From Alistipes sp. (GTDB lineage: Bacteria > Bacteroidota > Bacteroidia > Bacteroidales > Rikenellaceae), in the NCBI GenBank assembly GCA_017416915.1, contig JAFQAN010000012.1, forward strand, positions 1 through 64,000: 64,000 nucleotides of DNA, written 5' to 3'. Below are positions 33,468-42,750 of the stretch, one piece after another (positions within the stretch are counted from its first letter, which is position 1; the number at the start of each line of letters is the position of its first letter). Position numbers and translations under genes: made by a program. A model generated the notes under the pieces. The model worked only from the letters and a program-made list of their open reading frames with translations. It was not told the origin of the DNA and did not search any database.

Positions 33468-35726
33468 ATGCTCTACGCACAGGTAGTCCTACCATTGGCA
33501 CAACCCGCCTACACCTTTTCGTTGGACGAGGCGCTTGGAGTCAATGTGGGCGATGCCGTAGTCGTACAGTTTGGCAGCAGTCGTTATTATACGGGTATCG
33601 TATGGTCTATCAGCGACCACGAGCCAGAGTTCAAACGTCTCAAACCCATCATCAAGCGGCTCTATACAACGCCACTTCTGCAACCCCACGCACAGCGTCT
33701 ATGGGAGTGGGTTGCGGAGTACTATATGTGTAGCCTCGGCGAGGTTATGCGCTTGGCACTCCCCACCTTGGCGAAGCCGTCGGGCAAGACACTCGACGCC
33801 CTTGACCAACGCACAATAGCAGCCCCCTCGGAGACATATATCGCCCTAAGCGAGGAGCTACGCTCGGAGGAGACACTGGCAGCGTATGTATCGCGCCACG
33901 AGCGCCGTGCGCCACGCCGCACCGCCACGATGGACCGCATCGCCGCCCTCGCCATAGAGCGTGGTGCAAAGGATGGCTTCGTGCCGCGACGCTTGGTCGA
34001 TGCCGACGTTGCACATATCGCTGCGCTACGTAGTAAACACCTCATCACCACCGAGACACGTCCCCGTGAGCCTATCGCAAGAGACTGCCACGAGCAGTTT
34101 CTGCTGCCCCAGCTCTCCACAGCGCAGCAGCGCGCCTTAGAAGAGGTAGTATGCGCCCACGACGAGGGTCTTGTGGCACTGTTGCACGGCATCACAGGCT
34201 CGGGCAAGACCGAGATTTATATACACCTTATCGCCCGCGAGTTAGCAGCGGGACGCGACGTGATGATGCTCGTTCCCGAGATTGTCATCACCTCACAGCT
34301 TATCGAGCGCTTGGAGTATATCTTCGAGGGCCGCACGACAACCTACCACTCGCGCCTCACACCCTCACGACGCAGTCAGACGCTCCTGCGCCTCGCCTCG
34401 GCAGAGGGTGGCGAGCTGATAGTAGGTGTTCGCTCGGCAGTATTCCTGCCAATGCGCCACCCAGGACTTATCATCGTCGATGAAGAACACGACCCAAGCT
34501 ACAAGCAGAGCGATGCGCAGCCTCGCTACAATGCCCGCGATATGGCGGTATCTATGGGTCGCATATACAAAGCACGTGTGGTGTTGGGAAGCGCCACACC
34601 CTCGTTGGAGAGCTACATCAACGCCCTCTCGGGCAAGTATCGCTACGTCTCGCTTGCCGAGCGCTGGGGCGACGCCGTGCCGCCCGAGGTCATCATCTCG
34701 GATACGCTGCGCGCCGTGAAACGTGGCGAGCGTAAGATACACTTCAACGCCGAGCTGCTACAACACATCGAGCGTTCACTCACCGCAGGCGAGCAGGTCA
34801 TACTCTTCCAAAATCGTCGTGGCTATGCCCCCTACATACAGTGTCGCACGTGCGGCTACTCGCCACGCTGCCCCCACTGCAACGTTACGCTCACCGAGCA
34901 TCGCTCGTCGGGACGTATGGAGTGCCACTACTGCGGCTACTCGATACCTCGACCTACGATGTGTCCCAACTGCGAGACACAGGATTTGGCGACTATGGGC
35001 TTCGGCACCGAAAAGGTCGAGGAGGAGATACAGCGCCTCTACCCCGAAGCACGTGTAGCGCGCTTAGATGGCGACACCTCAACATCGGAGAGTGCCTTTC
35101 GCCGCATCGTTCACCGCTTCGAGAGTGGCGATACGGACATCTTGGTAGGCACACAGATACTTACCAAGGGCTTCGACTTCGGCGGCGTTACCACCGTGGG
35201 CATACTCAATGCCGATAACCTGCTCTCATCGCCCGATTTCCGCGCTACGGAGCGCGCCTTTCAGCTTATGATGCAGGTGGCAGGACGCGCTGGCAGACGC
35301 AACGACCGCGGTCGTGTAGTGATACAGACATCGCAGCCGTCGCACCCCGTAATACGCAACCTTGTAGCGGCAGACTACCAGGCGATGGCAGCGGCGGAGC
35401 TTGCCGAACGCGAGAAATTTGGCTATCCACCCTACTCGCGTCTAATACGCTTTATGCTGCGCCACAAGAACTTCGACACGCTGCGTATCGCCTCAAACAT
35501 CTTCGCCTTGTGGCTTAGGCAGAAGTTTGGCAGCAGGGTTATGGGTCCCGTGTCGGCAGCCGTAGAGATGCTGCGTGGCGAACACCGCGCCGAGATAGTT
35601 CTAAAAATCGAGTCGGGAGCCTCGATGGCACGCGCACGACAGCTTATCGGCGAGGTTATGGAGGCGACAAAGGGCGACTCGAAATTTAAGAATGTGATAC
35701 TCTCGATTGATGTCGATGCTTCGTAA
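33468..35726 (+). CDS. priA: Primosomal replication restart helicase PriA
   Basis: Reloads the replisome at stalled forks. 752 residues. N-terminal DNA-binding region (1-110), helicase domain with Walker A HGITGSGKTEIY (~240) and DEEH box IIVDEEHDPSYK, then the zinc-binding insert: CRTCGYSPRCPHC and CHYCGYS...CPNCE give eight cysteines. The C-terminal helicase half contains GTQILTKGFDF and QVAGRAGRR. Its last 20 bases overlap the start of comF, so the two are translationally linked. Confidence 0.97.
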   Translation: MLYAQVVLPLAQPAYTFSLDEALGVNVGDAVVVQFGSSRYYTGIVWSISDHEPEFKRLKPIIKRLYTTPLLQPHAQRLWEWVAEYYMCSLGEVMRLALPTLAKPSGKTLDALDQRTIAAPSETYIALSEELRSEETLAAYVSRHERRAPRRTATMDRIAALAIERGAKDGFVPRRLVDADVAHIAALRSKHLITTETRPREPIARDCHEQFLLPQLSTAQQRALEEVVCAHDEGLVALLHGITGSGKTEIYIHLIARELAAGRDVMMLVPEIVITSQLIERLEYIFEGRTTTYHSRLTPSRRSQTLLRLASAEGGELIVGVRSAVFLPMRHPGLIIVDEEHDPSYKQSDAQPRYNARDMAVSMGRIYKARVVLGSATPSLESYINALSGKYRYVSLAERWGDAVPPEVIISDTLRAVKRGERKIHFNAELLQHIERSLTAGEQVILFQNRRGYAPYIQCRTCGYSPRCPHCNVTLTEHRSSGRMECHYCGYSIPRPTMCPNCETQDLATMGFGTEKVEEEIQRLYPEARVARLDGDTSTSESAFRRIVHRFESGDTDILVGTQILTKGFDFGGVTTVGILNADNLLSSPDFRATERAFQLMMQVAGRAGRRNDRGRVVIQTSQPSHPVIRNLVAADYQAMAAAELAEREKFGYPPYSRLIRFMLRHKNFDTLRIASNIFALWLRQKFGSRVMGPVSAAVEMLRGEHRAEIVLKIESGASMARARQLIGEVMEATKGDSKFKNVILSIDVDAS

Positions 35727-36426
35727 CATCTGCTATTGGTTGTGGGGACTTCTCTTTCCACCGTGTTGTGAGGTGTGTGGCGAGCCTATCGACCTTACAA
35801 AGCGCGGTATGTGCCTCAACTGCCGACTGAATATGCCTCTTACCTACTATTGGCTAAGAGCGGATAATCCTACACGACAACATATCGAGGACCACGTGCG
35901 CGTGGAGCAGGCATCATCCTACATACTCTTCACCGAGAGTAGCCCCTGGCGTACGCTTATCCACCGCTTCAAATATGGCGGCAAGTGGCGCTTAGGCTAC
36001 GACATCGGCAAGATGTACGGTATGAGCCTTGCCGAGTCGGCACTATACCGAGATGTGGAGTGCGTCGTACCCATACCGCTACACTACCGCAAGCGCCTAC
36101 ATCGCGGATACAATCAATCGCAATATATCGCCGATGGAATAGCCGAAAGTATGGGCATAGAGGTTGTTGCTGATGCCATTCGGCGTGTGCGCAACAACCC
36201 GTCGCAGGCGCTTAGCAGGGCGCAGGATAGGTGGGATAATGTGGAGGGTATTTTCAAGCTGACAAAGCCCGACAAGCTACGCAACAGACACATCCTCCTC
36301 GTCGATGATGTGCTTACCACGGGTGCCACCCTCGTATCGTGCATCGCAGCGATAAGGGAGGCTCTACCCGACTGCCGTATATCGGTTGCGACACTCGCCG
36401 TATCGGACAAGATTATTCGCCGATAG
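35710..36426 (+). CDS. ComF-family phosphoribosyltransferase-like protein
   Basis: About 238 residues from ATG 35710 (ATG 35716 is equally possible; a TTG three bases earlier is less likely). The N-terminus has a zinc-ribbon pattern CCEVCGEP...CLNC, and the C-terminal half is a PRTase fold with HILLVDDVLTTGATLVSC as PRPP-binding loop. In competent bacteria ComFC assists DNA uptake; here its role is uncertain, though coupling to priA suggests DNA metabolism. Its 3' end overlaps the convergent metallophosphoesterase gene by 14 bp. Confidence 0.88.
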   Translation: MSMLRNICYWLWGLLFPPCCEVCGEPIDLTKRGMCLNCRLNMPLTYYWLRADNPTRQHIEDHVRVEQASSYILFTESSPWRTLIHRFKYGGKWRLGYDIGKMYGMSLAESALYRDVECVVPIPLHYRKRLHRGYNQSQYIADGIAESMGIEVVADAIRRVRNNPSQALSRAQDRWDNVEGIFKLTKPDKLRNRHILLVDDVLTTGATLVSCIAAIREALPDCRISVATLAVSDKIIRR

Positions 36427-37627
36427 TGCAACGATAGGTGCGCCCGAAGCGGTCGTGGGCGACGATTGTTACACGGCTCTGAGGCGTCGTTCTACGACAT
36501 CGGAAATAGTGGCGGTGGGGATATGCCGAGGCTCTAAGACGCTTCATTATAACATCGTCATAATCAGCCTCTTGCTCGACATAACGCATATAGTCAGGGT
36601 CGAGTATTTCAATCTGCTCCATAGCACCACGACTAACGCCATTCTCCTCCCACTCGACGCTCCACTGCTCATCCCAGCCTACAATCTTCGCCACCACATA
36701 CTCCTCGTTATCGGCGACCTCGCCCTCGTCGTAGGCGACAATCTGACAGTCGCGCGACGCACCCAAAAGACGGTGCTGCCAAGAAAGTTCATCGTTGCGC
36801 TCCTCGATAAGAAATACACCACGTGGCGTACCGTCCGAACAGATAGGCGCAAACCACAGATTTCCACTCACCTGTGCCACGCTATGCTCCACCACATTGG
36901 GTGCTAAGTAGCCCGTGGCGTGACGGTGGCGATGTCCCGTTATGAAGTGCAGCTCACGGTCGCCCACGATGTTTATAATTCGCTCGGCATATTTCAGCGG
37001 CTTGCCACCCTTGCGATAGTCGGCGGCGGGGGCGTGCATAAGCACCGCCACACGGCACTTTTCGGGTGTCTCGCGGACGGCACGGCGTAGCCACCTGAGC
37101 TGACGGCGATTGACATCCGTACGGTAGTCGTCGTGCGACGTATAGGCAATATTGTCGAGGGCAAAAAAGTGGGTGTTGCCAAGTCTAAACGAGTAGTTAC
37201 GACTGCCAAATACCGCCTCGTAGTAGCTCTGCGCAAGCGGCTCATCATCAACAATATCGGCGGCGTGGTCGTGGTTGCCTATGACAGCATATACCGCCAC
37301 ATCCAAGCTCTCGAACATCTTTTTTACCCGCTCCAAAAACTCCATTGTATCCCACACCACATCACCCGTGAGAAGTATCGCCGTGGGATAGACCTCGTCT
37401 GCTGTGGCATACTCGTCGATAATGGCGGCTATGTGGGGTAAAATCTCCTCTTCGAGGCGGGTTATCTGCTCCTCGGTCTGTGGCTGCGGGTCGCCCACAA
37501 CAATAAGGTTGTAACCCGAAGGGGCATCTATCATAGGTCGGCTTAGCGCGACAGCTGTTGCGGAGTGCGAGCCTAAGATAAGTGCTGCCAACGCAACAAT
37601 AAAACGGGGTAAAGAGTGATTAATCAT
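36413..37627 (-). CDS. Calcineurin-like metallophosphoesterase, exported
   Basis: 404 residues with a signal peptide (hydrophobic 8-25, ends near SATAVA). Di-metal site motifs appear in order: VVGDPQPQ, LLTGDVVWD, VIGNHDHA, VLMHAPA and TGHRHRHATG. The C-terminal ~120 residues form a separate beta-rich region (YVVAKIVGWDEQW) like the C-terminal domain of Bacteroidales phosphoesterases of this type. Substrate unknown. Its -7 element TATCTTTG ends only 4 nt before the ATG, so transcription probably starts at or within the start codon. Convergent with and overlapping comF by 14 bp. Confidence 0.85.
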   Translation of the reverse strand: MINHSLPRFIVALAALILGSHSATAVALSRPMIDAPSGYNLIVVGDPQPQTEEQITRLEEEILPHIAAIIDEYATADEVYPTAILLTGDVVWDTMEFLERVKKMFESLDVAVYAVIGNHDHAADIVDDEPLAQSYYEAVFGSRNYSFRLGNTHFFALDNIAYTSHDDYRTDVNRRQLRWLRRAVRETPEKCRVAVLMHAPAADYRKGGKPLKYAERIINIVGDRELHFITGHRHRHATGYLAPNVVEHSVAQVSGNLWFAPICSDGTPRGVFLIEERNDELSWQHRLLGASRDCQIVAYDEGEVADNEEYVVAKIVGWDEQWSVEWEENGVSRGAMEQIEILDPDYMRYVEQEADYDDVIMKRLRASAYPHRHYFRCRRTTPQSRVTIVAHDRFGRTYRCTIGE

Positions 37628-37631
37628 AGTG

Positions 37632-37661
37632 CAAAGATACTCTTTTAGGAGGAAAAAGCAA
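37632..37661 (-). promoter_or_regulatory. Promoter of the metallophosphoesterase gene (leaderless)
   Basis: Minus strand TTG (37661-37659), 19-bp spacer, TATCTTTG (37639-37632), then CACT and the ATG at 37627. With the -7 box centred at -7 the first base of the mRNA falls on or next to the A of ATG. Confidence 0.7.
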
Positions 37662-37713
37662 CCTCCGCGCGCGAAAAAGTGCGTACGTACGTGCGCGAGA
37701 GAGAAAATTTTTG

Positions 37714-37721
37714 TATCTTTG
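37714..37721 (+). promoter_or_regulatory. Promoter -7 element of dnaX (near-leaderless)
   Basis: TATCTTTG followed by seven bases and the ATG at 37729, so the leader is about 3-4 nt. A TTG at 37711 that would extend the frame lies inside or before this box and cannot be the start. Confidence 0.65.
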
Positions 37722-37728
37722 TCGAACT

Positions 37729-39543
37729 ATGGAGAATTTTGTTGTATCAGCACGCAAGTATCGTCCGACGACCTTTGCTTCGGTTGTCGGTCAGCGTCAT
37801 ATAACCTCGACCCTTAAAAATGCTATCGAGCGCGGACAGTTGGCTCACGCCTACCTCTTCTGCGGACCTCGTGGCGTGGGCAAGACCACCTGTGCGCGTA
37901 TCTTCGCCAAGGCGATAAACTGTCTCAACCCCGTTGCTGGCGAGCCGTGCAACGAGTGCGAGTCGTGCCGCTCGTTCAACGAAAACCGTTCGCTCAACGT
38001 CCACGAGCTGGATGCTGCATCGAACAACTCGGTGGACGACATCCGCAACCTTATCGAGCAGGTGCGCATCATCCCGCAGCAGGGTCGTTACTCGGTATTC
38101 GTTATCGACGAGGTACATATGCTCTCGGCAGCAGCCTTCAACGCCTTCTTGAAGACCTTGGAGGAGCCGCCCCACCACGCTATATTTATCCTCGCCACAA
38201 CCGAGAAGCATAAGATTATTCCCACCATCCTCTCGCGCTGCCAGATTTACGACTTCAACCGCATAAAGGTCGAAGATGGCGTAGAGTATCTGCGCTACAT
38301 CGCCTCGCAGGAGGGTGTTGAGGCTGACGACGAGGCGCTCAACCTCATTGCGCACAAGGCGGATGGCGGTATGCGCGATGCGCTGTCGATGTTCGACAAG
38401 GCGGTATCGTTCTGCGGCACGAAGCTCAACTATAAGGATGTGGCAGCAACGCTCAACGTCCTCGACTACGACACCTACTTCTCAGCGACAGACCTCCTCG
38501 TCGAGGGTCGCTATGTCAATGCGCTGATGCTCTTCGACGAGGTGTTAAGTCGCGGCTTCTCGCCACAGATATTTATTGCGGGCCTTAACGCACATATGCG
38601 CGACCTGCTACTTGCACGTGGTCCCGCCATCTCGTTAGTAGAGTTTACGGGAAGTCTTGTGGAGCGTTATCGCGCGCAGGCGGCAAAGTGCGACGAGGGA
38701 TTCCTCTTCAACGCCATAGCACTGCTCACCGAGGCCGACGGACGCATACGACAGTCGTCAAATCAACGACTGCTTGTGGAGCTGGGACTTATGAAAATTG
38801 CAGGTCTCGGTCAAAAAAAAAATGACGACACGCTAAGTGCCACATTTCAGACCGACTTCGAGCTGCCACCATTAGCAGCCCCTGCACCCGCAACGGCGCA
38901 ACCCGCAGTAGCACCCACACCGCAGCCCGTAGCACAGCCAGCACCGCAACCCGTAGCACAGCCGCAACCGACACCACAACCAGTGGCACAGCCCGCGCCC
39001 GTAGCGCAAGCTACACAGCCCACAGCGACAGTTACCGAGGGCGCACAGACCGAAGTGAGACCGCGACGACGCATCGCTGGCACACGACCATCGATAAGCT
39101 CGGTGTCAATAAATTCGATACTTAGCGACACCCCTTCGCCACGTGCCACCACCACCGAGAGTAACGAAACGGTAGAGGTGGTTATCGACAAGGCGTCGCA
39201 AGAGAAGCTACTCGCCGCCCGCGACAAGATACTTGCCGCCATAAAGCTGAAACACCCGCGACACCTATCCGTATTCGAGAATATGGTTGTCGAGCAGAAC
39301 ACCATAACGGTAAAGGTGCCGTCGCGCGACCAGGGCGAGGAGCTATCTCGCTCACACATAGAGCTTGGTCGTGAACTTGCAACAATCGCAGAGGTTAATG
39401 GCATCGTAAAACTCGAAGTGGTCATTGACGAGCATATACGCGCCGACCGCCCCATAAAGATTGAGGACCGTCTGCGCCATATGACCGCCAAGAACGAGCG
39501 ACTTATAGAGATGATGGAGCGCTTGAACCTCGACGCAGAGTAG
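37729..39543 (+). CDS. dnaX: DNA polymerase III subunit tau (and probably gamma)
   Basis: Clamp-loader ATPase. 604 residues from ATG 37729 ([13 protein letters not shown] is the usual start). Walker [10 protein letters not shown] at 46-54; zinc cysteines 65, 74, 77 and 80; DEVHML box; domain III ends near 365. A Pro/Ala/Gln-rich linker (~380-435) separates the tau-specific C-terminal region. At 38813-38822 there is a run of ten A. A -1 shift or one extra A there gives AAA then TGA (38823-38825), producing a ~365-residue gamma-like product ending exactly at the domain III/linker boundary. The gene starts right behind its promoter. Confidence 0.97.
   Translation: MENFVVSARKYRPTTFASVVGQRHITSTLKNAIERGQLAHAYLFCGPRGVGKTTCARIFAKAINCLNPVAGEPCNECESCRSFNENRSLNVHELDAASNNSVDDIRNLIEQVRIIPQQGRYSVFVIDEVHMLSAAAFNAFLKTLEEPPHHAIFILATTEKHKIIPTILSRCQIYDFNRIKVEDGVEYLRYIASQEGVEADDEALNLIAHKADGGMRDALSMFDKAVSFCGTKLNYKDVAATLNVLDYDTYFSATDLLVEGRYVNALMLFDEVLSRGFSPQIFIAGLNAHMRDLLLARGPAISLVEFTGSLVERYRAQAAKCDEGFLFNAIALLTEADGRIRQSSNQRLLVELGLMKIAGLGQKKNDDTLSATFQTDFELPPLAAPAPATAQPAVAPTPQPVAQPAPQPVAQPQPTPQPVAQPAPVAQATQPTATVTEGAQTEVRPRRRIAGTRPSISSVSINSILSDTPSPRATTTESNETVEVVIDKASQEKLLAARDKILAAIKLKHPRHLSVFENMVVEQNTITVKVPSRDQGEELSRSHIELGRELATIAEVNGIVKLEVVIDEHIRADRPIKIEDRLRHMTAKNERLIEMMERLNLDAE
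38812..38825 (+). promoter_or_regulatory. Predicted dnaX slippage/frameshift site
   Basis: Zero frame reads CAA AAA AAA AAT GAC; the shifted frame reads CAA AAA AAA AAA TGA. A10 is comparable to the A9 run of Thermus dnaX, which yields gamma by transcriptional slippage, and includes the A-AAA-AAA type heptamer used for -1 ribosomal frameshifting. Confidence 0.7.
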
Positions 39544-39623
39544 CAACAAGAGGGTTAATTGGCGGTTATAGCCGTAAGAATGAGGATATTAGCAAGAAAC
39601 GTAAAATAAAAACAAATATAACG

Positions 39624-40919
39624 ATGAACAAGGATTTTATCAAAGAACTCGAATGGCGTGGTATGATACATACCGTAATGCCTGGTGCCGAGGAGGAGCT
39701 TAAAAAGGGTATGGCTTCGGCATACCTCGGTATTGACCCCACGGCAGACTCTCTACATATCGGACACTTGGTGGGTGTTATGATTTTGAAGCACTTTCAG
39801 ATGTGCGGACACCGCCCCATAGCCCTTATCGGTGGTGCTACGGGTATGATTGGCGACCCGTCGGGCAAATCGCAGGAGCGTAACCTCCTGGATGAGGCTA
39901 CGTTGCGCCACAATCAGGAGGCGATAAAGCGTCAGCTCTCGAAACTTCTCGACTTTGAGTCGGAGGCTAAGAACAAGGCTATCCTCGTGAACAACTACGA
40001 CTGGATGAAGGACTTCTCGTTCTTGGAGTTTGCGCGCGACATCGGCAAGTGCATCACCGTAAACTATATGATGGCGAAGGACTCTGTAAAGAAGCGCTTT
40101 AATGGCGACGGCGACGGCATGTCGTTCACGGAGTTTACCTACCAGCTACTCCAAGGCTACGACTTCCTGCACCTCTACCAGGCCGAGGGCTGCAAGTTCC
40201 AACTTGGCGGCGCCGACCAGTGGGGTAACATCACCACAGGCACGGAGCTTATCCGTCGCAAGCTCGGCTCTGAGGCGGAGGCATTTGCCATCACCTGCCC
40301 ACTTATCACGAAGGCTGACGGCACGAAGTTTGGCAAGACAGAGAGCGGCAACGTATGGCTCGACGCCCGATACACCTCGCCCTACAAGTTCTACCAGTTC
40401 TGGCTCAATGTGAGCGACGAGGATGCAAAGCGCTACATCAAGATATTCACGCTCCTGGACCGTGAGACCATCGAGACCCTCATTAAGGAGCACGACGAGG
40501 CTCCCCACTTGCGCATCTTGCAGAGACGCTTAGCGGAGATTCTCACCGAGACCATCCACTCGCGCGAGGAGCTTGAAAAGGCACAGGCAGCCAGCAACAT
40601 CCTCTTCGGCAATGCCACATCGGAGGCTCTGCGCTCGCTGGACGAGGCTACGCTGTTGCAGGTGTTCGAGGGTGTGCCACAGTTCAGCATCACACGCGCC
40701 GACCTCGACAAGCCGTTTGTGGATATTATAGCCGACCTCTGCAAGGTATTCCCCTCGAAGGGCGAGTGCCGCAAGATGATGCAGGGCGGTGGCGTGCAGC
40801 TCAACAAGGAGAAGGTGCAGGATGCTATGCGTGCTGTAAGCGAGGCTGACCTCATCGCAGGTAAGTATCTGCTTGTGCAGCGTGGCAAGAAGAACTACTA
40901 CCTCATCACGGTCGAGTAG
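39624..40919 (+). CDS. tyrS: Tyrosyl-tRNA synthetase
   Basis: Charges tRNA-Tyr. 431 residues, class I. HIGH motif HIGH at 45-48 ([14 protein letters not shown]), the tyrosine-binding YDFLHLY and GGADQWGNI segments, KMSKS-equivalent KFGKT near residue 235, and a C-terminal S4 RNA-binding domain (residues ~365-431, [11 protein letters not shown]). Preceded by an 80-bp spacer after dnaX and followed by folB. Confidence 0.97.
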   Translation: MNKDFIKELEWRGMIHTVMPGAEEELKKGMASAYLGIDPTADSLHIGHLVGVMILKHFQMCGHRPIALIGGATGMIGDPSGKSQERNLLDEATLRHNQEAIKRQLSKLLDFESEAKNKAILVNNYDWMKDFSFLEFARDIGKCITVNYMMAKDSVKKRFNGDGDGMSFTEFTYQLLQGYDFLHLYQAEGCKFQLGGADQWGNITTGTELIRRKLGSEAEAFAITCPLITKADGTKFGKTESGNVWLDARYTSPYKFYQFWLNVSDEDAKRYIKIFTLLDRETIETLIKEHDEAPHLRILQRRLAEILTETIHSREELEKAQAASNILFGNATSEALRSLDEATLLQVFEGVPQFSITRADLDKPFVDIIADLCKVFPSKGECRKMMQGGGVQLNKEKVQDAMRAVSEADLIAGKYLLVQRGKKNYYLITVE

Positions 40920-40958
40920 CAGAGCATAAAGCGAGGTAATGCCTTAAAGTTTGAAGAT

Positions 40959-41318
40959 GTGAAAAAGCTATATACCATACGCCTTGACGGCATATATTTG
41001 CGCGCCTACCACGGCTGCTACGACTTGGAGCAGCAGGTAGGCAACCGCTTTCGTGTCGATTTGGCGATACACACACCTCTGGGCGACCTTCCCGAGACGG
41101 ACGACGTTGCCCGTGCGGTAAACTACCTCACCGTATATGAGATTGTCGAGCATACGATGCAGCGCACACAGCGCACAATCGAGGCGGCGGCGGCAAACAT
41201 CATCGAGGCGATAAAGGAGGAGTTCTCTGAGATTGAGAGCATCGAGTGTACCGTGTCGAAGATAGCGCCCCCGCTGGGAGGCAAGATTGACCGCGTGAGC
41301 GTAACTCTTGAAGGGTAG
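40959..41318 (+). CDS. folB: Dihydroneopterin aldolase
   Basis: Folate pathway enzyme splitting 7,8-dihydroneopterin to 6-hydroxymethyl-dihydropterin and glycolaldehyde. 119 residues, the usual size. Motifs: GIYLRAYHGCYDLEQQVGNRF at the N-terminus (YHG with the following Glu), NYLTVYEIVEH in the middle, and the C-terminal catalytic Lys in SKIAPPLGGKIDRVSV. The start is GTG, since the ATG two bases earlier is in a frame closed at once. 39 bp after tyrS and 60 bp before the transporter. Confidence 0.92.
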   Translation: MKKLYTIRLDGIYLRAYHGCYDLEQQVGNRFRVDLAIHTPLGDLPETDDVARAVNYLTVYEIVEHTMQRTQRTIEAAAANIIEAIKEEFSEIESIECTVSKIAPPLGGKIDRVSVTLEG

Positions 41319-41378
41319 CTTACCATCAAACAGAAACCAACAACCTTAAAACAACCTAAAAACTCTATCTAAAACCCT

Positions 41379-42716
41379 ATGGCAGCAGAAACAACAAAGC
41401 GCGGTGGATTTGGCGGCAAGCTTGCGGCAATCCTCGCAGCAGCAGGCTCAGCAATCGGCTTGGGCAACATTTGGCGCTTTCCGTATATCACCTCGGAACA
41501 CGGTGGCGGCGCCTTTATCATCATCTACCTATGCTGCATCCTCTTCCTCGGACTACCGCTGCTCATCGCGGAGTTCTCGGTAGGACACAACTCGAAGTGC
41601 AACCCCGTGGATGCCTTCTCGAAGATTAAGCGCGGCTGGGGGTGGCTCGGTGCTGCGGGACTCATATCGGTAACGCTCATTATGGGCTACTACTTCGTAA
41701 TCTCGGGTTGGACACTCAACTACGCCATAGCCTCGGCAACAAACAGCATTGATGGCGACTATGGAGCCTTCTTCACGGAGTTCACAACAGGTACGTGGGC
41801 GCCGCTCATCTTCACCTACATCTTCATCCTTGCCAACCACTTCATCATCATCGGTGGTGTGCAGGGCGGCATCGAGAAGGCGTCAAAGGTGATGATGCCC
41901 CTGCTCTTTGTCATCCTCATAGTATTGGCTGTTTACTCGCTGTGGCTGCCCGATGGTCGCGAGGCGTTAGGCAATGTCTTCACACCCGACTTCTCGAAGG
42001 TGTCGGGAAAGACCTTCCTCGACGCTATGGGTCAGGCATTCTTCACGCTATCTATTGGTATGGGCGCGATGCTTGTCTATGGCTCGTACTTCAAGAAGGG
42101 TACTAAGATTGCAGGCACGGCGATTAGCGTGGTGTCGCTCGATACGATTGTAGCGCTCACGGCTGCGGTCATCATCTTCTCGGCAGGCGTCGAGAACGAG
42201 AGTGGTATGCAGCTCGCCTTCGTAGCGATGCCCAAGGTGTTCTCGGCAATGCCTGCGGGAAATGTCTGGGCAACGCTCTTCTTCCTGCTACTGGGCTTGG
42301 CGGCACTATCTTCGACAATATCTATGCACGAGGCCGTTACGTCGTACTTCGTCGAGAAGCGCGGTATGTCGCGCAAGGCGGGTGCTTGGCTCGTAACGTT
42401 CATCGCCTTAGCACTTGCCACCGTGGCGTCGCTGTCGTTGGGCGCGTGGAGTGGCTTCACGGTACTCGATATGAACTTCTTCTCGCTCCTTGACAACTTC
42501 ACGGCGATAGTTATGCTGCCCATCCTCGGCATTATGACTGCCGTATTCGTGGGTTGGATATGGAGAAAGGAGGATATGAAGGCGGAGCTTACTGCCGAGG
42601 GTGGCATCGATGCCAAGACCTACCCCGTAGTGCGCTTCCTGCTACGCTACGTATGCCCCGTATTGGTGTCGATAGTCTTCATCTTCGGTCTTATCGACTT
42701 CTTCAACAACCTATAA
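41379..42716 (+). CDS. Neurotransmitter:sodium symporter (NSS/SNF) family transporter
   Basis: 445 residues, 11-12 membrane helices, LeuT fold. The TM1 unwound region GLGNIWRFPY near residue 25 is the NSS signature, followed by GGGAFIIIYL and LPLLIAEFSVG. Bacterial members import amino acids with sodium; the specific substrate is not readable. It may be cotranscribed with folB upstream and the fumarase 34 bp downstream, but the three have no obvious shared pathway. Confidence 0.93.
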   Translation: MAAETTKRGGFGGKLAAILAAAGSAIGLGNIWRFPYITSEHGGGAFIIIYLCCILFLGLPLLIAEFSVGHNSKCNPVDAFSKIKRGWGWLGAAGLISVTLIMGYYFVISGWTLNYAIASATNSIDGDYGAFFTEFTTGTWAPLIFTYIFILANHFIIIGGVQGGIEKASKVMMPLLFVILIVLAVYSLWLPDGREALGNVFTPDFSKVSGKTFLDAMGQAFFTLSIGMGAMLVYGSYFKKGTKIAGTAISVVSLDTIVALTAAVIIFSAGVENESGMQLAFVAMPKVFSAMPAGNVWATLFFLLLGLAALSSTISMHEAVTSYFVEKRGMSRKAGAWLVTFIALALATVASLSLGAWSGFTVLDMNFFSLLDNFTAIVMLPILGIMTAVFVGWIWRKEDMKAELTAEGGIDAKTYPVVRFLLRYVCPVLVSIVFIFGLIDFFNNL

Positions 42717-42750
42717 TCGAACAACAATAGAACTAAAATAGAACAGAACT

